From Arthrobacter sp. YN (GTDB lineage Bacteria; Actinomycetota; Actinomycetes; Actinomycetales; Micrococcaceae): 64,000 bases of DNA. The stretch covers positions 3,038,001 to 3,102,000 of the forward strand of contig NZ_CP022436.1 in NCBI RefSeq assembly GCF_002224285.1, in the 5' to 3' direction. Positions 53,004 through 60,567 of the stretch are shown one piece after another. Position 1 is the stretch's first letter. Every line of letters begins with the position of its first letter. The position numbers and the translations under genes were made by a program. The notes beneath the pieces were generated by a model. The model did no database searches, had not been told where the DNA came from, and was given only the letters and a program-made list of their open reading frames with translations.

Positions 53004-53140
53004 GCCGGGCTAAGCGTGCGTGTGATTGCGTCTGCCACAAGCTGGGCTACGTCTCCTGTGGTGGCGGGTGACCAGACGATCCACTCTGGCATGCGGCCGA
53101 GCAGGAGCTCGCTGACGACTACGAGAGGAATGAGCATTGA
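53000..53140 (+). CDS. Small Cys-rich protein interrupted by an in-frame UGA
   Basis: Residues 1-23 read MSRAKRACDCVCHKLGYVSC then GGG, UGA at 53069-53071, and the same frame goes on PDDPLWHAAEQELADDYERNEH to the stop at 53138. The Cys spacing (DC-VC ... SC-GGG-?-PDD) predicts a Cys at the UGA. ATGA overlap with the gene before and 11-nt overlap with the next show that the long form is the natural gene. Confidence 0.5.
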
Positions 53141-53324
53141 GCGCGGTAAGCCGCCTCGAATACCGGGCGGATGCAGTAACCACGCCTGCGTCTGCTGGAC
53201 CGCGCCACCGCCGCCGTGCCTGAAGTTCCAGTACTACTTCACATTCCACTGCGCCAGGTGCGGATGGGAGCGCCACTCTCATGACCGCCCGCCACTACTC
53301 CATAACGGGAGTAAACCACGATGA
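53130..53324 (+). CDS. Small Cys-rich putative zinc-binding protein
   Basis: 64 aa. GGCSNHACVCWTAPPPPCLKF and HCARCGWERHSHDRPP give at least five cysteines and three histidines. Overlaps the UGA-containing gene. No family recognised. Confidence 0.55.
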   Translation: MSIERGKPPRIPGGCSNHACVCWTAPPPPCLKFQYYFTFHCARCGWERHSHDRPPLLHNGSKPR

Positions 53325-53339
53325 GGCAAAGGAGCCGTC

Positions 53340-53489
53340 ATGTACTACTGCCCCACGTGCAGTCACCACCACGGGAAGGAAGGTGCCTGGCTGAGGTGCG
53401 GGGCGGTGGTGCATGACCGGGCCACGGACGGGGCGAGTAAGTGCGGGTGCGTTGGGGAAATCGCCCGCTTGAAAAGTGCCCAAAAATAG
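53340..53489 (+). CDS. Small Cys-rich putative zinc ribbon, 49 aa
   Basis: AAAGGAG RBS six bases upstream. YYCPTCSHHHGKEG, LRCGAV and SKCGCVG form a likely zinc ribbon. The stop lies inside the first TAGGGA box of the next promoter. Confidence 0.55.
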   Translation: MYYCPTCSHHHGKEGAWLRCGAVVHDRATDGASKCGCVGEIARLKSAQK

Positions 53490-53517
53490 GGAATTGTAGG
53501 GAGTTTTCGCCTATAAT
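53487..53517 (+). promoter_or_regulatory. Phage promoter with two TAGGGA boxes and TATAAT
   Basis: TAGGGAA at 53487 and TAGGGAG at 53497 (10 bp), TATAAT at 53512-53517, then ATG at 53524: a leaderless start. Confidence 0.72.
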
Positions 53518-53523
53518 TGGACT

Positions 53524-54323
53524 ATGACTTGTGGCGCATGCGGTGGGGGAACAGGCGACGGACAACACCTCTGCGCGAGGTGCACGCAACTACTGGAGCA
53601 AGACCTCGCAGAGCTCAACGAACTGTGGGACGACCTCCAGGTCACCGTGGCGAAGCTCGACAAGGGAGCGGACAGCGTTGGCACCTCTGGAGGGCACGCC
53701 GGATCGTCCGAACCCATCAACCTCACCGCATCCGACAGGGCACGAACCCTCACGGAAATCCTCATCGGCTGGGCCCATGCACTCGGCCACTCCACCCACA
53801 CCGCGCTCCAAGCCTCCGACGTGCTGTTCTCACAGATCCGGGAAGTACGCCGGCAGGATTGGGCGCCGGTACTGAAAGAGGAACTCCACACCACCATGGG
53901 CAATGCCGGGCCGCCACGGACCGGGCAGCGGAGCTTATTGTTATCGGCCGGTGCCAGACCGTCATCGAGGGCCTGCGCTGCCCCGATGAGGTGAAAGCGG
54001 TACAAGGCCAGCCGACAGGCCGGTGCCGGACCTGCGGAGAAACGGTAGACGTCCAGGAACACCAGCTATGGATGATCGCCAGCGCCTGGCACATCACGGA
54101 ACCACTGCCGCACATCCTGCGGGCACTCAAGCACTCCCACCACCTCAGCATCCCGTTGAACCGGGTAGAGCGCTGGGTGGACCGCGGCAAGCTCCAGCCA
54201 ACCGCCCGGACCAAGCGCGGGAACCTCTTCACTCCGGCTGCTGTGATCGAAGCGTACCGAGGAACCCCCACAGGGAAGAGGGACACAAGGATGAATTCCC
54301 TACAAATCCCCCACATTCCCTAA
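53524..54323 (+). CDS. Zinc-finger/HTH phage protein, frame broken by one base
   Basis: About 266 aa when joined. N-terminal CGACGGGTGDGQHLCARC is a zinc site, followed by a helical domain (DLAELNELWDDLQVTVAKL; GWAHALGHSTHTALQASDVLF). Frame 1 is lost near 53908-53916; the -1 frame has ELIVIGRCQTVIEGLRCPDEVKAV...GRCRTCGETVDV, a second zinc ribbon, then an HTH (SIPLNRVERWVDRGKLQP). One C/G more would close it. Similar proteins sit just before terminase genes in actinophages; likely a late regulator. Confidence 0.7.
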
Positions 54324-54338
54324 TTTTGTGGGTATAGT
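54295..54338 (+). promoter_or_regulatory. Promoter of the tRNA/packaging region with two TTCCCTA boxes
   Basis: ATTCCCTA at 54295 and 54315 (20 bp) and TATAGT at 54333-54338, with TGGGTAT around it. No CDS follows for 630 bp. Confidence 0.65.
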
Positions 54339-54344
54339 TTTCTT

Positions 54345-54575
54345 AGAGTGCGATTAGTGGCTGAAAAGCCACCACGCGCACGTAAAGACTTGAGGCCCGG
54401 ACAGCACCCCCACAGTTCCGGGCCTCAAACACATGTACCGCACCCAAGGGCAGGGCGTTGCCAAGCGGGTGTAGGACCGTAACCGTCCACGCACGGCGGG
54501 AACCTGAGAACGGTTCAACTATCCCACCGAGTACAAATTGAATAGCGCCAACCGGATGCACATGAGCTCCGGGTG
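54345..54575 (+). ncRNA. Structured untranslated leader upstream of the tRNAs
   Basis: No credible ORF. Perfect hairpin GTGGCT-GAAA-AGCCAC at 54357-54372, an 11-bp stem TTGAGGCCCGG/CCGGGCCTCAA at 54390-54428, and weaker pairs after it. Could be a processed tRNA-operon leader or a small phage RNA. Confidence 0.45.
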
Positions 54576-54580
54576 GGCAT

Positions 54581-54653
54581 GGGAGTAGAAGAGGCAAGGT
54601 GCCAGGGCTGGCTGTAAACCAGTCCACGGTTGGTTCGATTCCAACTGCTCCCA
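54581..54653 (+). tRNA. Phage tRNA-Tyr-like (anticodon GTA), unusual D-arm
   Basis: Acceptor GGGAGTA/TGCTCCC, anticodon loop CTGTAAA with GTA, T-arm GTTGGTTCGATTCCAAC. The D-arm is weak (GGC-AAGGT-GCC) and the variable loop is short, unlike bacterial tRNA-Tyr, which has a long variable arm. Discriminator A. Confidence 0.72.
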
Positions 54654-54720
54654 CGGGAGTCATCCCCTACGAGGGACCTCCACCCCCGGCCCCAAGCAGC
54701 TAGCAGCGGGGCCGGGACTT

Positions 54721-54801
54721 GGAAGTTACCCCAACGGTGGGAAGCTGTCTTGAAAACAGTGGCCGGTGAAACGGTAGCGGGTTCGACTCCTGTAGCTTCC
54801 G
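54721..54801 (+). tRNA. Phage tRNA-Ser (anticodon TGA)
   Basis: Acceptor GGAAGTT/AGCTTCC, anticodon loop CTTGAAA with TGA, a long variable arm (GGCCGGTGAAACGGTAGC) as in serine tRNAs, T-arm GGGTTCGACTCC. Decodes UCA, a codon rare in high-GC hosts. Confidence 0.82.
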
Positions 54802-54807
54802 CAATAG

Positions 54808-54880
54808 GGGTCTCTAGTCCAACGGCAGAGACGGCAGCTTCAAAACCTGCACAGTCCCGGTTCGAATCCGGGGAGACCCA
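54808..54880 (+). tRNA. Phage tRNA with ambiguous anticodon (CAA Leu, or TCA)
   Basis: Acceptor GGGTCTC/GAGACCC and T-arm CCCGGTTCGAATCCGGG are perfect. The anticodon arm is GCAGC-TTCAAAA-CCTGC with a C-C mismatch at the top. By stem counting the anticodon is CAA (Leu UUG), but tRNA-Leu should have a long variable arm and this one does not; shifting the loop by one gives TCA, which reads UGA. Confidence 0.65.
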
Positions 54881-54973
54881 CTAGACGGCGAACACCCCCG
54901 GCCAACATCAGACCGAGCGGGGCGAGTCAGTACCCGTCGCACACTTACACAACTGGAAGGCGGTGACTCGTTT

Positions 54974-55459
54974 GTGCCTGCGAGCAAATACACCGAAGCC
55001 CAGCGAGCCGAAGCCATTGAGCTATACCGGACAGACGGACCAACCGCTGTAACCGAACAACTCGGCATCCCCAAGCAAACCGTTCAACATTGGGCCCGCA
55101 AGGCTGGCGTTCGGACGGTCCGAACCTCTTCCACGCGTGAGGCGACAGAAGCCCGCGCTGTGGACCTCAAGGCCAGGCGCCAGGAACTGTCTGCGCTGCT
55201 ACTGGAGGATGCTCACCGGTTGCGTGCCCAGTTGTGGGAGCCTGCCCGCTTGGTGTCGTTCGGCGGTAAGGACAACACGCTGGCTGAAACGATGCTGGAT
55301 GAGCCGTTGTTTGTGGATAAGAAGAACATCATGTCGTCGGTGTCCACGGCCATGAACACTGTGGTGAACATGACGAAGCTTGATCAGGACAACGGTGTGG
55401 GTGAGGTTGTTTCGATGCTGGACAAGCTGATCGGGAATCTGGGTGTTCCTGATGAGTGA
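54974..55459 (+). CDS. terS: Terminase small subunit
   Basis: 161 aa, GTG start. N-terminal HTH (YTEAQRAEAIELYRTDGPTAVTEQLGIPKQTVQHWARKAG, residues 5-45), then a helical oligomerisation domain. Recognises the packaging site for TerL, whose gene overlaps by 8 nt. Confidence 0.87.
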   Translation: MPASKYTEAQRAEAIELYRTDGPTAVTEQLGIPKQTVQHWARKAGVRTVRTSSTREATEARAVDLKARRQELSALLLEDAHRLRAQLWEPARLVSFGGKDNTLAETMLDEPLFVDKKNIMSSVSTAMNTVVNMTKLDQDNGVGEVVSMLDKLIGNLGVPDE

Positions 55460-56753
55460 GTTAGTGACGGTGGATCGTCCGCTTGGTGCTGAGGTGCCGG
55501 CGGATGTGATCAGTCCGAAGCAGCTGCATTTCATGCGGAACTCCTTCACCCGTGTGAACGTGTGCGAAGGGTCCATCCGTTCGGGCAAGACCATCATCAC
55601 GCTTCTCAGGTGGTTGGTGTTCGTGGCTCGTGCGCCTTTCGGTGGTGAGCTGGTCATGATCGGACGCACCCGTGACGCTATCTGGCGTAACTGCATCGGA
55701 CCCCTGCAGAACGTGCAACTGTTCGGTAAGGCCGCGTTCCAGGTTGTGGGGAACTACGGTGCCCCAACGGTCCGGATCATGGGACGTGTCGTTCATGTCC
55801 TTGGCGCGTCGGATGCGAAGGCTGAGAAGGTCATCCGCGGTATGACCGTCGCCGGCGCGTACGTGGATGAGATCACGGTCATCCCGGAAGAGTTCTTCAC
55901 CCAGCTCCTCGGCCGCATGTCGGTGCCGAAGGCGAAACTGTTCGGCACCTCCAACCCTGACTCCCCCGCGCACTGGCTCAAGCGGAAGTTCCTTGACCGC
56001 ATCGGCACACTCGCTGACTGGTCCTCCTGGCACTTCACCCTGGACGACAACCCGGCCCTGACTGAGGCGTACAAGAACAGCATCCGCCAGGAGTTCACCG
56101 GGCTCTGGTACCGGCGGTTCATCCTCGGTGAATGGGTGGCCGCTGAAGGCGCCATCTACGACATGTGGGAACCGGAGAAGCACATCATCCCATGGGATGA
56201 CCTCCCGGAGATGCGCCAACTCCTCGGTGTCGGTATCGACTACGGCACAACCAACGCCACCACAGCGCTCATGCTCGGCCTCGGAGAAGACAACCGCCTC
56301 TACATGGTGGATGAATGGCGGTACGACGCCGGCCAGCAGCAGATGCGATTCACTGACGCTCAACTCAGCGACGGTATCCGCACCTGGATGGGCGGGCAGC
56401 ACCTGCCTTACGTGAACAGTCTCAGGCCTGAGTGGACCATCGTTGACCCCGCCGCCGCATCCTTCAAAGTGCAGCTCGCCGCTGACGGGCTCACGAACGT
56501 CATCAACGGTGACAACAACGTCCTCTACGGCATCCGCACCACAGCATCACTGCTGTCCACGGACAAGCTCAAGATCAGCTCCCGCTGTGAAGGGTTCATC
56601 CAAGAAGCCCCGGGTTATTCGTGGGACAACAAAGCCACTGAGAAGGGCGAAGACAAGCCCATGAAGGTAGCTGACCACTCGTTGGATGGTGGCCGGTACG
56701 TGATCGCTACGACTGAGACGAACTGGCGGGACTGGGTAGACCTCGCCGCCTAG
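55452..56753 (+). CDS. terL: Terminase large subunit, PBSX-like
   Basis: 433 aa. Walker A GSIRSGKT at 40-47, Walker B AYVDE with Asp139-Glu140, coupling TSNPDS near 168, and the RNase H-like nuclease domain beginning GIDYGTTN with Asp263 and later VDPAAASFK and DHSLDGGRYVIAT. Motor and headful or cos nuclease of the packaging machine. Starts inside terS. Confidence 0.96.
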   Translation: MSELVTVDRPLGAEVPADVISPKQLHFMRNSFTRVNVCEGSIRSGKTIITLLRWLVFVARAPFGGELVMIGRTRDAIWRNCIGPLQNVQLFGKAAFQVVGNYGAPTVRIMGRVVHVLGASDAKAEKVIRGMTVAGAYVDEITVIPEEFFTQLLGRMSVPKAKLFGTSNPDSPAHWLKRKFLDRIGTLADWSSWHFTLDDNPALTEAYKNSIRQEFTGLWYRRFILGEWVAAEGAIYDMWEPEKHIIPWDDLPEMRQLLGVGIDYGTTNATTALMLGLGEDNRLYMVDEWRYDAGQQQMRFTDAQLSDGIRTWMGGQHLPYVNSLRPEWTIVDPAAASFKVQLAADGLTNVINGDNNVLYGIRTTASLLSTDKLKISSRCEGFIQEAPGYSWDNKATEKGEDKPMKVADHSLDGGRYVIATTETNWRDWVDLAA

Positions 56754-56859
56754 CCTTTACCCGGCGCAACGGCCGGGCGAGACCGTTGCAACGCTGGACC
56801 CCGCCAAGGTGCACCAAGGCGGGGCCTGGCACAACCACTCACACCACCTTGGGGGAACT

Positions 56860-57114
56860 ATGGCCGAATACACCCTGATGCCAGAGACGCACCTCGACAT
56901 CACAGAGCATGGCGAAGTGAAGTGGTTCAAGGGTTATGGCGCTGTGCCTGTCGCTCCCTTTGAGGGTGAGTGCGAACACTTCGGCCGCGAGGTCATCGCG
57001 TGGGGCTGGGACGCCAAGCACTACGAATTCGTCCAGTGCTCTGACTGCCTTTCCCGCTCCTGGAACACGGACCGCGGTGTGGTCACTACCCCGTGGATGC
57101 AACCCAAAACTTAG
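56860..57114 (+). CDS. Hypothetical phage protein between terminase and portal
   Basis: 84 aa after a 106-bp gap. Beta-rich, with CEHFGREVIAWGWDAKHYEFVQCSDC (two Cys pairs at distance). GGGGGAAC before the ATG. Not recognised. Confidence 0.6.
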   Translation: MAEYTLMPETHLDITEHGEVKWFKGYGAVPVAPFEGECEHFGREVIAWGWDAKHYEFVQCSDCLSRSWNTDRGVVTTPWMQPKT

Positions 57115-57123
57115 GAGGCCATC

Positions 57124-58698
57124 TTGGCACTGCCAGTAAACGGCACCGAATGGCCGCCCACCGAACACACCACCTTCCTTGACGCGTACCACGTGTGGAA
57201 CGCTTGGTACGCGAACGACCCCGGCGCACTCTCCAACACGTATGTGGCCCCGCGCCGTACCGGCATCCTCAACCGGGCGTTGGAATGGTTCTGGACCCCA
57301 AAGGACTCCGATGGTGAGTCCGGGCTGGTGAAGCTCCACATCCCCGTAGCCTCTGACTTGTGCCAGGTGTCCGCTGATCTGCTGTTCGGTGAGCCTCCCA
57401 CGTTCACTGTGGAGGAACCCAAGGGCAAGAACAAGGCAGCGCAGGAGCGTCTGGACCTCATCACCGGCGCCGGGCTGGATCAGACCCTTGTGGCCGCCGC
57501 TGAGGTGTCCGCGGCGCTGTCTGGGGTGTATTTCCGTGCCACATGGGACGCCACCCTGTTCGAACACGTGTTCATCACGAAGATGGACGTGGACGGTGCC
57601 CTCCCGAAGTTCCGGTACGGGCAACTCGTGTCCGTCATGTTCTGGCGCATCGTCAAGACCCAAGGCCAAGTGGTGTGGCGGCACGTCGAAGAACACTCCC
57701 TCGATTCGTTCGGCATCGGCGTCATTGAGCACGGCCTGTTCGAGGGCAACCATGCCAGCATCGGGCAGCGCGTCCCACTGACGGAGGCCGACGCCACGAA
57801 GCACCTTGTGGACGTCGTGGACAGGGATTCGAGGATCACCACCGGCACAACCGGTCTCGCTGTCACCTACGCACCGAACATCACCCCTAACCGTCGCTGG
57901 CGGCAAGACCCCATCGGCGCGAACCTCGGCCGGTCCGACCTTGACGGTGTTGAGCCGCTCATGGACGCCCTCGACCGCACCTACTCATCCCTGATGCGTG
58001 ACCTGGAGCTTGGCAAGGGCCGGCTCATCGTCCCGCAGAACATGCTTACCGACCTTGGCGCGGGTAAGGGTGCAGCGTTCAACACCGACCGTGCACTCTT
58101 CACCGGTGTGAAGGCCGCCCCAGGCACGGCCGCGGACGCGAAGATGTCCTTGGAGCAGGTCCAGTTCAAGATCCGGGTAGAAGAGCACCTGGCGATTGCT
58201 GCTGACCTGTTCGGGCAGATCATCCGCACCGCCGGATACTCGTCCCAAACCTTTGGTGAGAAGGACGAAGCCGCCGGCGACGTCACAGCCACAGAGGTAA
58301 CAGCGAAGGAACGCCGGTCCTACTCCACGAGGGACCGGAAGATCCGGGCCATCAAACCCGCCCTCGAAGGCATCCTGTCCAAGGCGCTGGCCATGGACGC
58401 CATCCTGTTCCCCAGCGGGGCAACGGCTGTCCCTGTGACGGTGCAGTTCCCTGACGGTGTGCAGGAAACCATGGAAGCCCTCGCCCGCACCGCCGGGCTG
58501 TTGAAGGCTGCTGAGGCTGCGTCACGGAAGACCATCATCCAGATGCTCCACCCTGACTGGGATTCGGAGCAGGTGGATGAGGAAGTGGCCGAGATCCTTA
58601 GGGAGCAGCCGATCATCGCTGACCCATTCGCACACCCGGAGGATGAGGACGACGATGGCACAGACCCAGCAGCAGGAGAGCCTGCCGGCGACAGTTAG
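57124..58698 (+). CDS. Portal protein, SPP1 gp6-like
   Basis: 524 aa, TTG start with AGGAGG seven bases upstream. VASDLCQVSADLLFGEPPTF near 78, a conserved SPP1-type portal block, YRAT..., then RLIVPQNMLTD and the long helical C-terminus (GQIIRTAGYSSQTFGEKDEAAGDVTATEV, common in this family). Dodecameric ring at the capsid vertex. The acidic tail (EDEDDDGTDPAAGEPAGDS) overlaps the next gene by 44 nt. Confidence 0.92.
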   Translation: MALPVNGTEWPPTEHTTFLDAYHVWNAWYANDPGALSNTYVAPRRTGILNRALEWFWTPKDSDGESGLVKLHIPVASDLCQVSADLLFGEPPTFTVEEPKGKNKAAQERLDLITGAGLDQTLVAAAEVSAALSGVYFRATWDATLFEHVFITKMDVDGALPKFRYGQLVSVMFWRIVKTQGQVVWRHVEEHSLDSFGIGVIEHGLFEGNHASIGQRVPLTEADATKHLVDVVDRDSRITTGTTGLAVTYAPNITPNRRWRQDPIGANLGRSDLDGVEPLMDALDRTYSSLMRDLELGKGRLIVPQNMLTDLGAGKGAAFNTDRALFTGVKAAPGTAADAKMSLEQVQFKIRVEEHLAIAADLFGQIIRTAGYSSQTFGEKDEAAGDVTATEVTAKERRSYSTRDRKIRAIKPALEGILSKALAMDAILFPSGATAVPVTVQFPDGVQETMEALARTAGLLKAAEAASRKTIIQMLHPDWDSEQVDEEVAEILREQPIIADPFAHPEDEDDDGTDPAAGEPAGDS

Positions 58699-59806
58699 CG
58701 CCACGGCCGCTGCGGTGACTTTGGTGTTCGTGGCTGGTGAGCAGGAAGTACTCACCGGCTCCGCCCAGCTCATCCGTGCCGCGATCGATGACCAGTCACA
58801 GGTGCCGGGGTTGCAGGGCAGGCTGTGGGGGTTGGCTCAGGGCGTGTCCCGCTCCATCCTCCGCAGGGTCCGGACGTTGGCCACTGGGGCTATGCAGGTC
58901 GCTTCCCGCAACGGCGATGTTACCGCTGTGCGGGAGATCCAGGCACTGCAGCGTGCCACGGAGGACTTCATCGCCTCGCCCGTGTCTCGCATCCCCTCCC
59001 ATCATGCCCAGTCATCGGCGGCCATCGCCAACGACCTGACCGACTCGCTGGCCTCCGCGGCGCACCGGATCACCCGGTTCGCTGACGACGCCTACCGGGC
59101 GGCCACGGTCAACGGCACACTGGTGGGCATCAACCCTGCCCGGGACATCATCCGGGACGCCACAGCCCGCGCAACACTGGCCGAAGCGCAGGCACAGGCG
59201 TGGCGTCAACTCACCTCCCGCGGCATCACCGGCTTCACCGACTCCGCAGGGCGTCAGTGGAACCTTTCCTCCTATGTGGAGATGGCCGTTAGGACCGCAA
59301 CACAGCGGGCGTACAACGCATCCCACAAAGCGAGGATGGAAGCCGCCGGCATCACCCTCTTCACACCCTCCACCACTGGCCGGCCATGCAAGCTGTGCGC
59401 CCCTTGGGAAGGCAAGGTCCTATCGGATCAGGGTGAGGCGGACGTGGTCCAGGACGGGCACCGGTTCCGTATCAGCGCCACGGTGGAGGAAGCCATGGCC
59501 GCCGGCCTGTTCCACCCGAATTGCGAACACACGCTCACGGCGTTCTTCCCCGGCGTCACGGTCCTCCGCACCACGGAATGGACTGACAGGGATGAGCAGG
59601 CATTCAAGGACACCCAGAGGCAGCGAACCCTTGAGCGGGCCATCCGCGGCGCCAAGCAAGCCCAAGCATCCGCACTGACTGACCTTGACCGTGCCCGCGC
59701 TGCCCGGCGTGTCCGTGAGCTCCAGACCCGGATGCGTAACCACCTCGCAAGGACCGGCCTCAACCGTCGTTCCCGGCGCGAACAACTAGACCTCGGCAAC
59801 AAATAA
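58655..59806 (+). CDS. Phage minor capsid protein 2 (MuF-like)
   Basis: 383 aa. Helical N-terminal two thirds, then AYNASHKARMEAAGITLFTPSTTGRPCKLCAPWEGKVLSDQG and ATVEEAMAAGLFHPNCEHTLTAFFPGV, the Cys/His block of the Phage_min_cap2/MuF family. Head morphogenesis; family members sometimes carry toxin domains, but here the end is only a helical basic tail (about 60 aa). Confidence 0.9.
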   Translation: MAQTQQQESLPATVSATAAAVTLVFVAGEQEVLTGSAQLIRAAIDDQSQVPGLQGRLWGLAQGVSRSILRRVRTLATGAMQVASRNGDVTAVREIQALQRATEDFIASPVSRIPSHHAQSSAAIANDLTDSLASAAHRITRFADDAYRAATVNGTLVGINPARDIIRDATARATLAEAQAQAWRQLTSRGITGFTDSAGRQWNLSSYVEMAVRTATQRAYNASHKARMEAAGITLFTPSTTGRPCKLCAPWEGKVLSDQGEADVVQDGHRFRISATVEEAMAAGLFHPNCEHTLTAFFPGVTVLRTTEWTDRDEQAFKDTQRQRTLERAIRGAKQAQASALTDLDRARAARRVRELQTRMRNHLARTGLNRRSRREQLDLGNK

Positions 59807-59832
59807 CACTCACAACCGTCCAGGAGGACACC

Positions 59833-60552
59833 ATGCCCCGACGTAAGACCATCCACGGCATCGACCTGACCGCACCTGGCGGACTTGAAGCCTTGTTCGC
59901 TTTCCGGCGTGCACAGTTCGGGGACGCCCAGATGAACGCCAACGCCGGTGACGGCGGCGGCGACGCACCGCCCGCTGGTGATGCTCCCCCGGCCGGTGAC
60001 AACCCTCCCGCACCCGCTGGCGACGCCCCTCCTGCCGATTCTGGTGCTCCGGAGGCCCAGAAGGTGGAAGAGCTCCCCGCCTGGGCTCAGAAGCTCATCA
60101 CGGACACCCGGAAGGAAGCCGGCGATGAGCGGGCAGCGGCGAAGACCCTCGCCGCGCTCCAGAAGGTTCTCAACCCTGATGCGAAGGGCGACGAAAAGCC
60201 CGACGCGGCGGCCCTCACCCAGGCGCTGGCCGCGAAGGACGCCGAAACGGCAGCCGCCAAACGTGAACTGACGGTCTTCAAGATCGCCGCGAAACAGGGC
60301 GCAGACGCTGACGCCCTCCTTGATTCCCGCGCCTTCCTGGCGAAGATCGCGGACCTCGACCCAACCAAGACGGCCGACTTTGAGAAGGCCATCAAGGATG
60401 CGGTCAAAGACAACCCCAAGCTCAAACTGGTCCTGGCGGCCGGCACGGGCGGAGCAGACTTCACCGGCGGGCCCGGCGAACTGCACCACACCGACGCGTC
60501 CAAAGCGAAACCGGGTCAAGCCCGCATCGCAGCGGCGTTCAACTCCAACTAG
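59833..60552 (+). CDS. Capsid scaffolding protein
   Basis: 239 aa. Ala/Pro/Asp-rich N-terminal third (GDAPPAGDAPPAGDN repeats), then charged helices ELPAWAQKLITDTRKEAGDERAAAK and DAALTQALAAKDAE, typical of scaffold proteins encoded just before major capsid genes. AGGAGG RBS. Confidence 0.85.
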   Translation: MPRRKTIHGIDLTAPGGLEALFAFRRAQFGDAQMNANAGDGGGDAPPAGDAPPAGDNPPAPAGDAPPADSGAPEAQKVEELPAWAQKLITDTRKEAGDERAAAKTLAALQKVLNPDAKGDEKPDAAALTQALAAKDAETAAAKRELTVFKIAAKQGADADALLDSRAFLAKIADLDPTKTADFEKAIKDAVKDNPKLKLVLAAGTGGADFTGGPGELHHTDASKAKPGQARIAAAFNSN

Positions 60553-60567
60553 TAAAGGAAACCTCCA

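Noticed and set aside
58599..58606. TTAGGGAG inside the portal gene as an operator box
   Set aside because: Single copy within coding sequence, no pair and no -10 next to it.
58655..59806. Polymorphic toxin domain at the end of the MuF-like protein
   Set aside because: The C-terminal 60 residues are a basic helical tail with no nuclease or ADP-ribosyltransferase motif.
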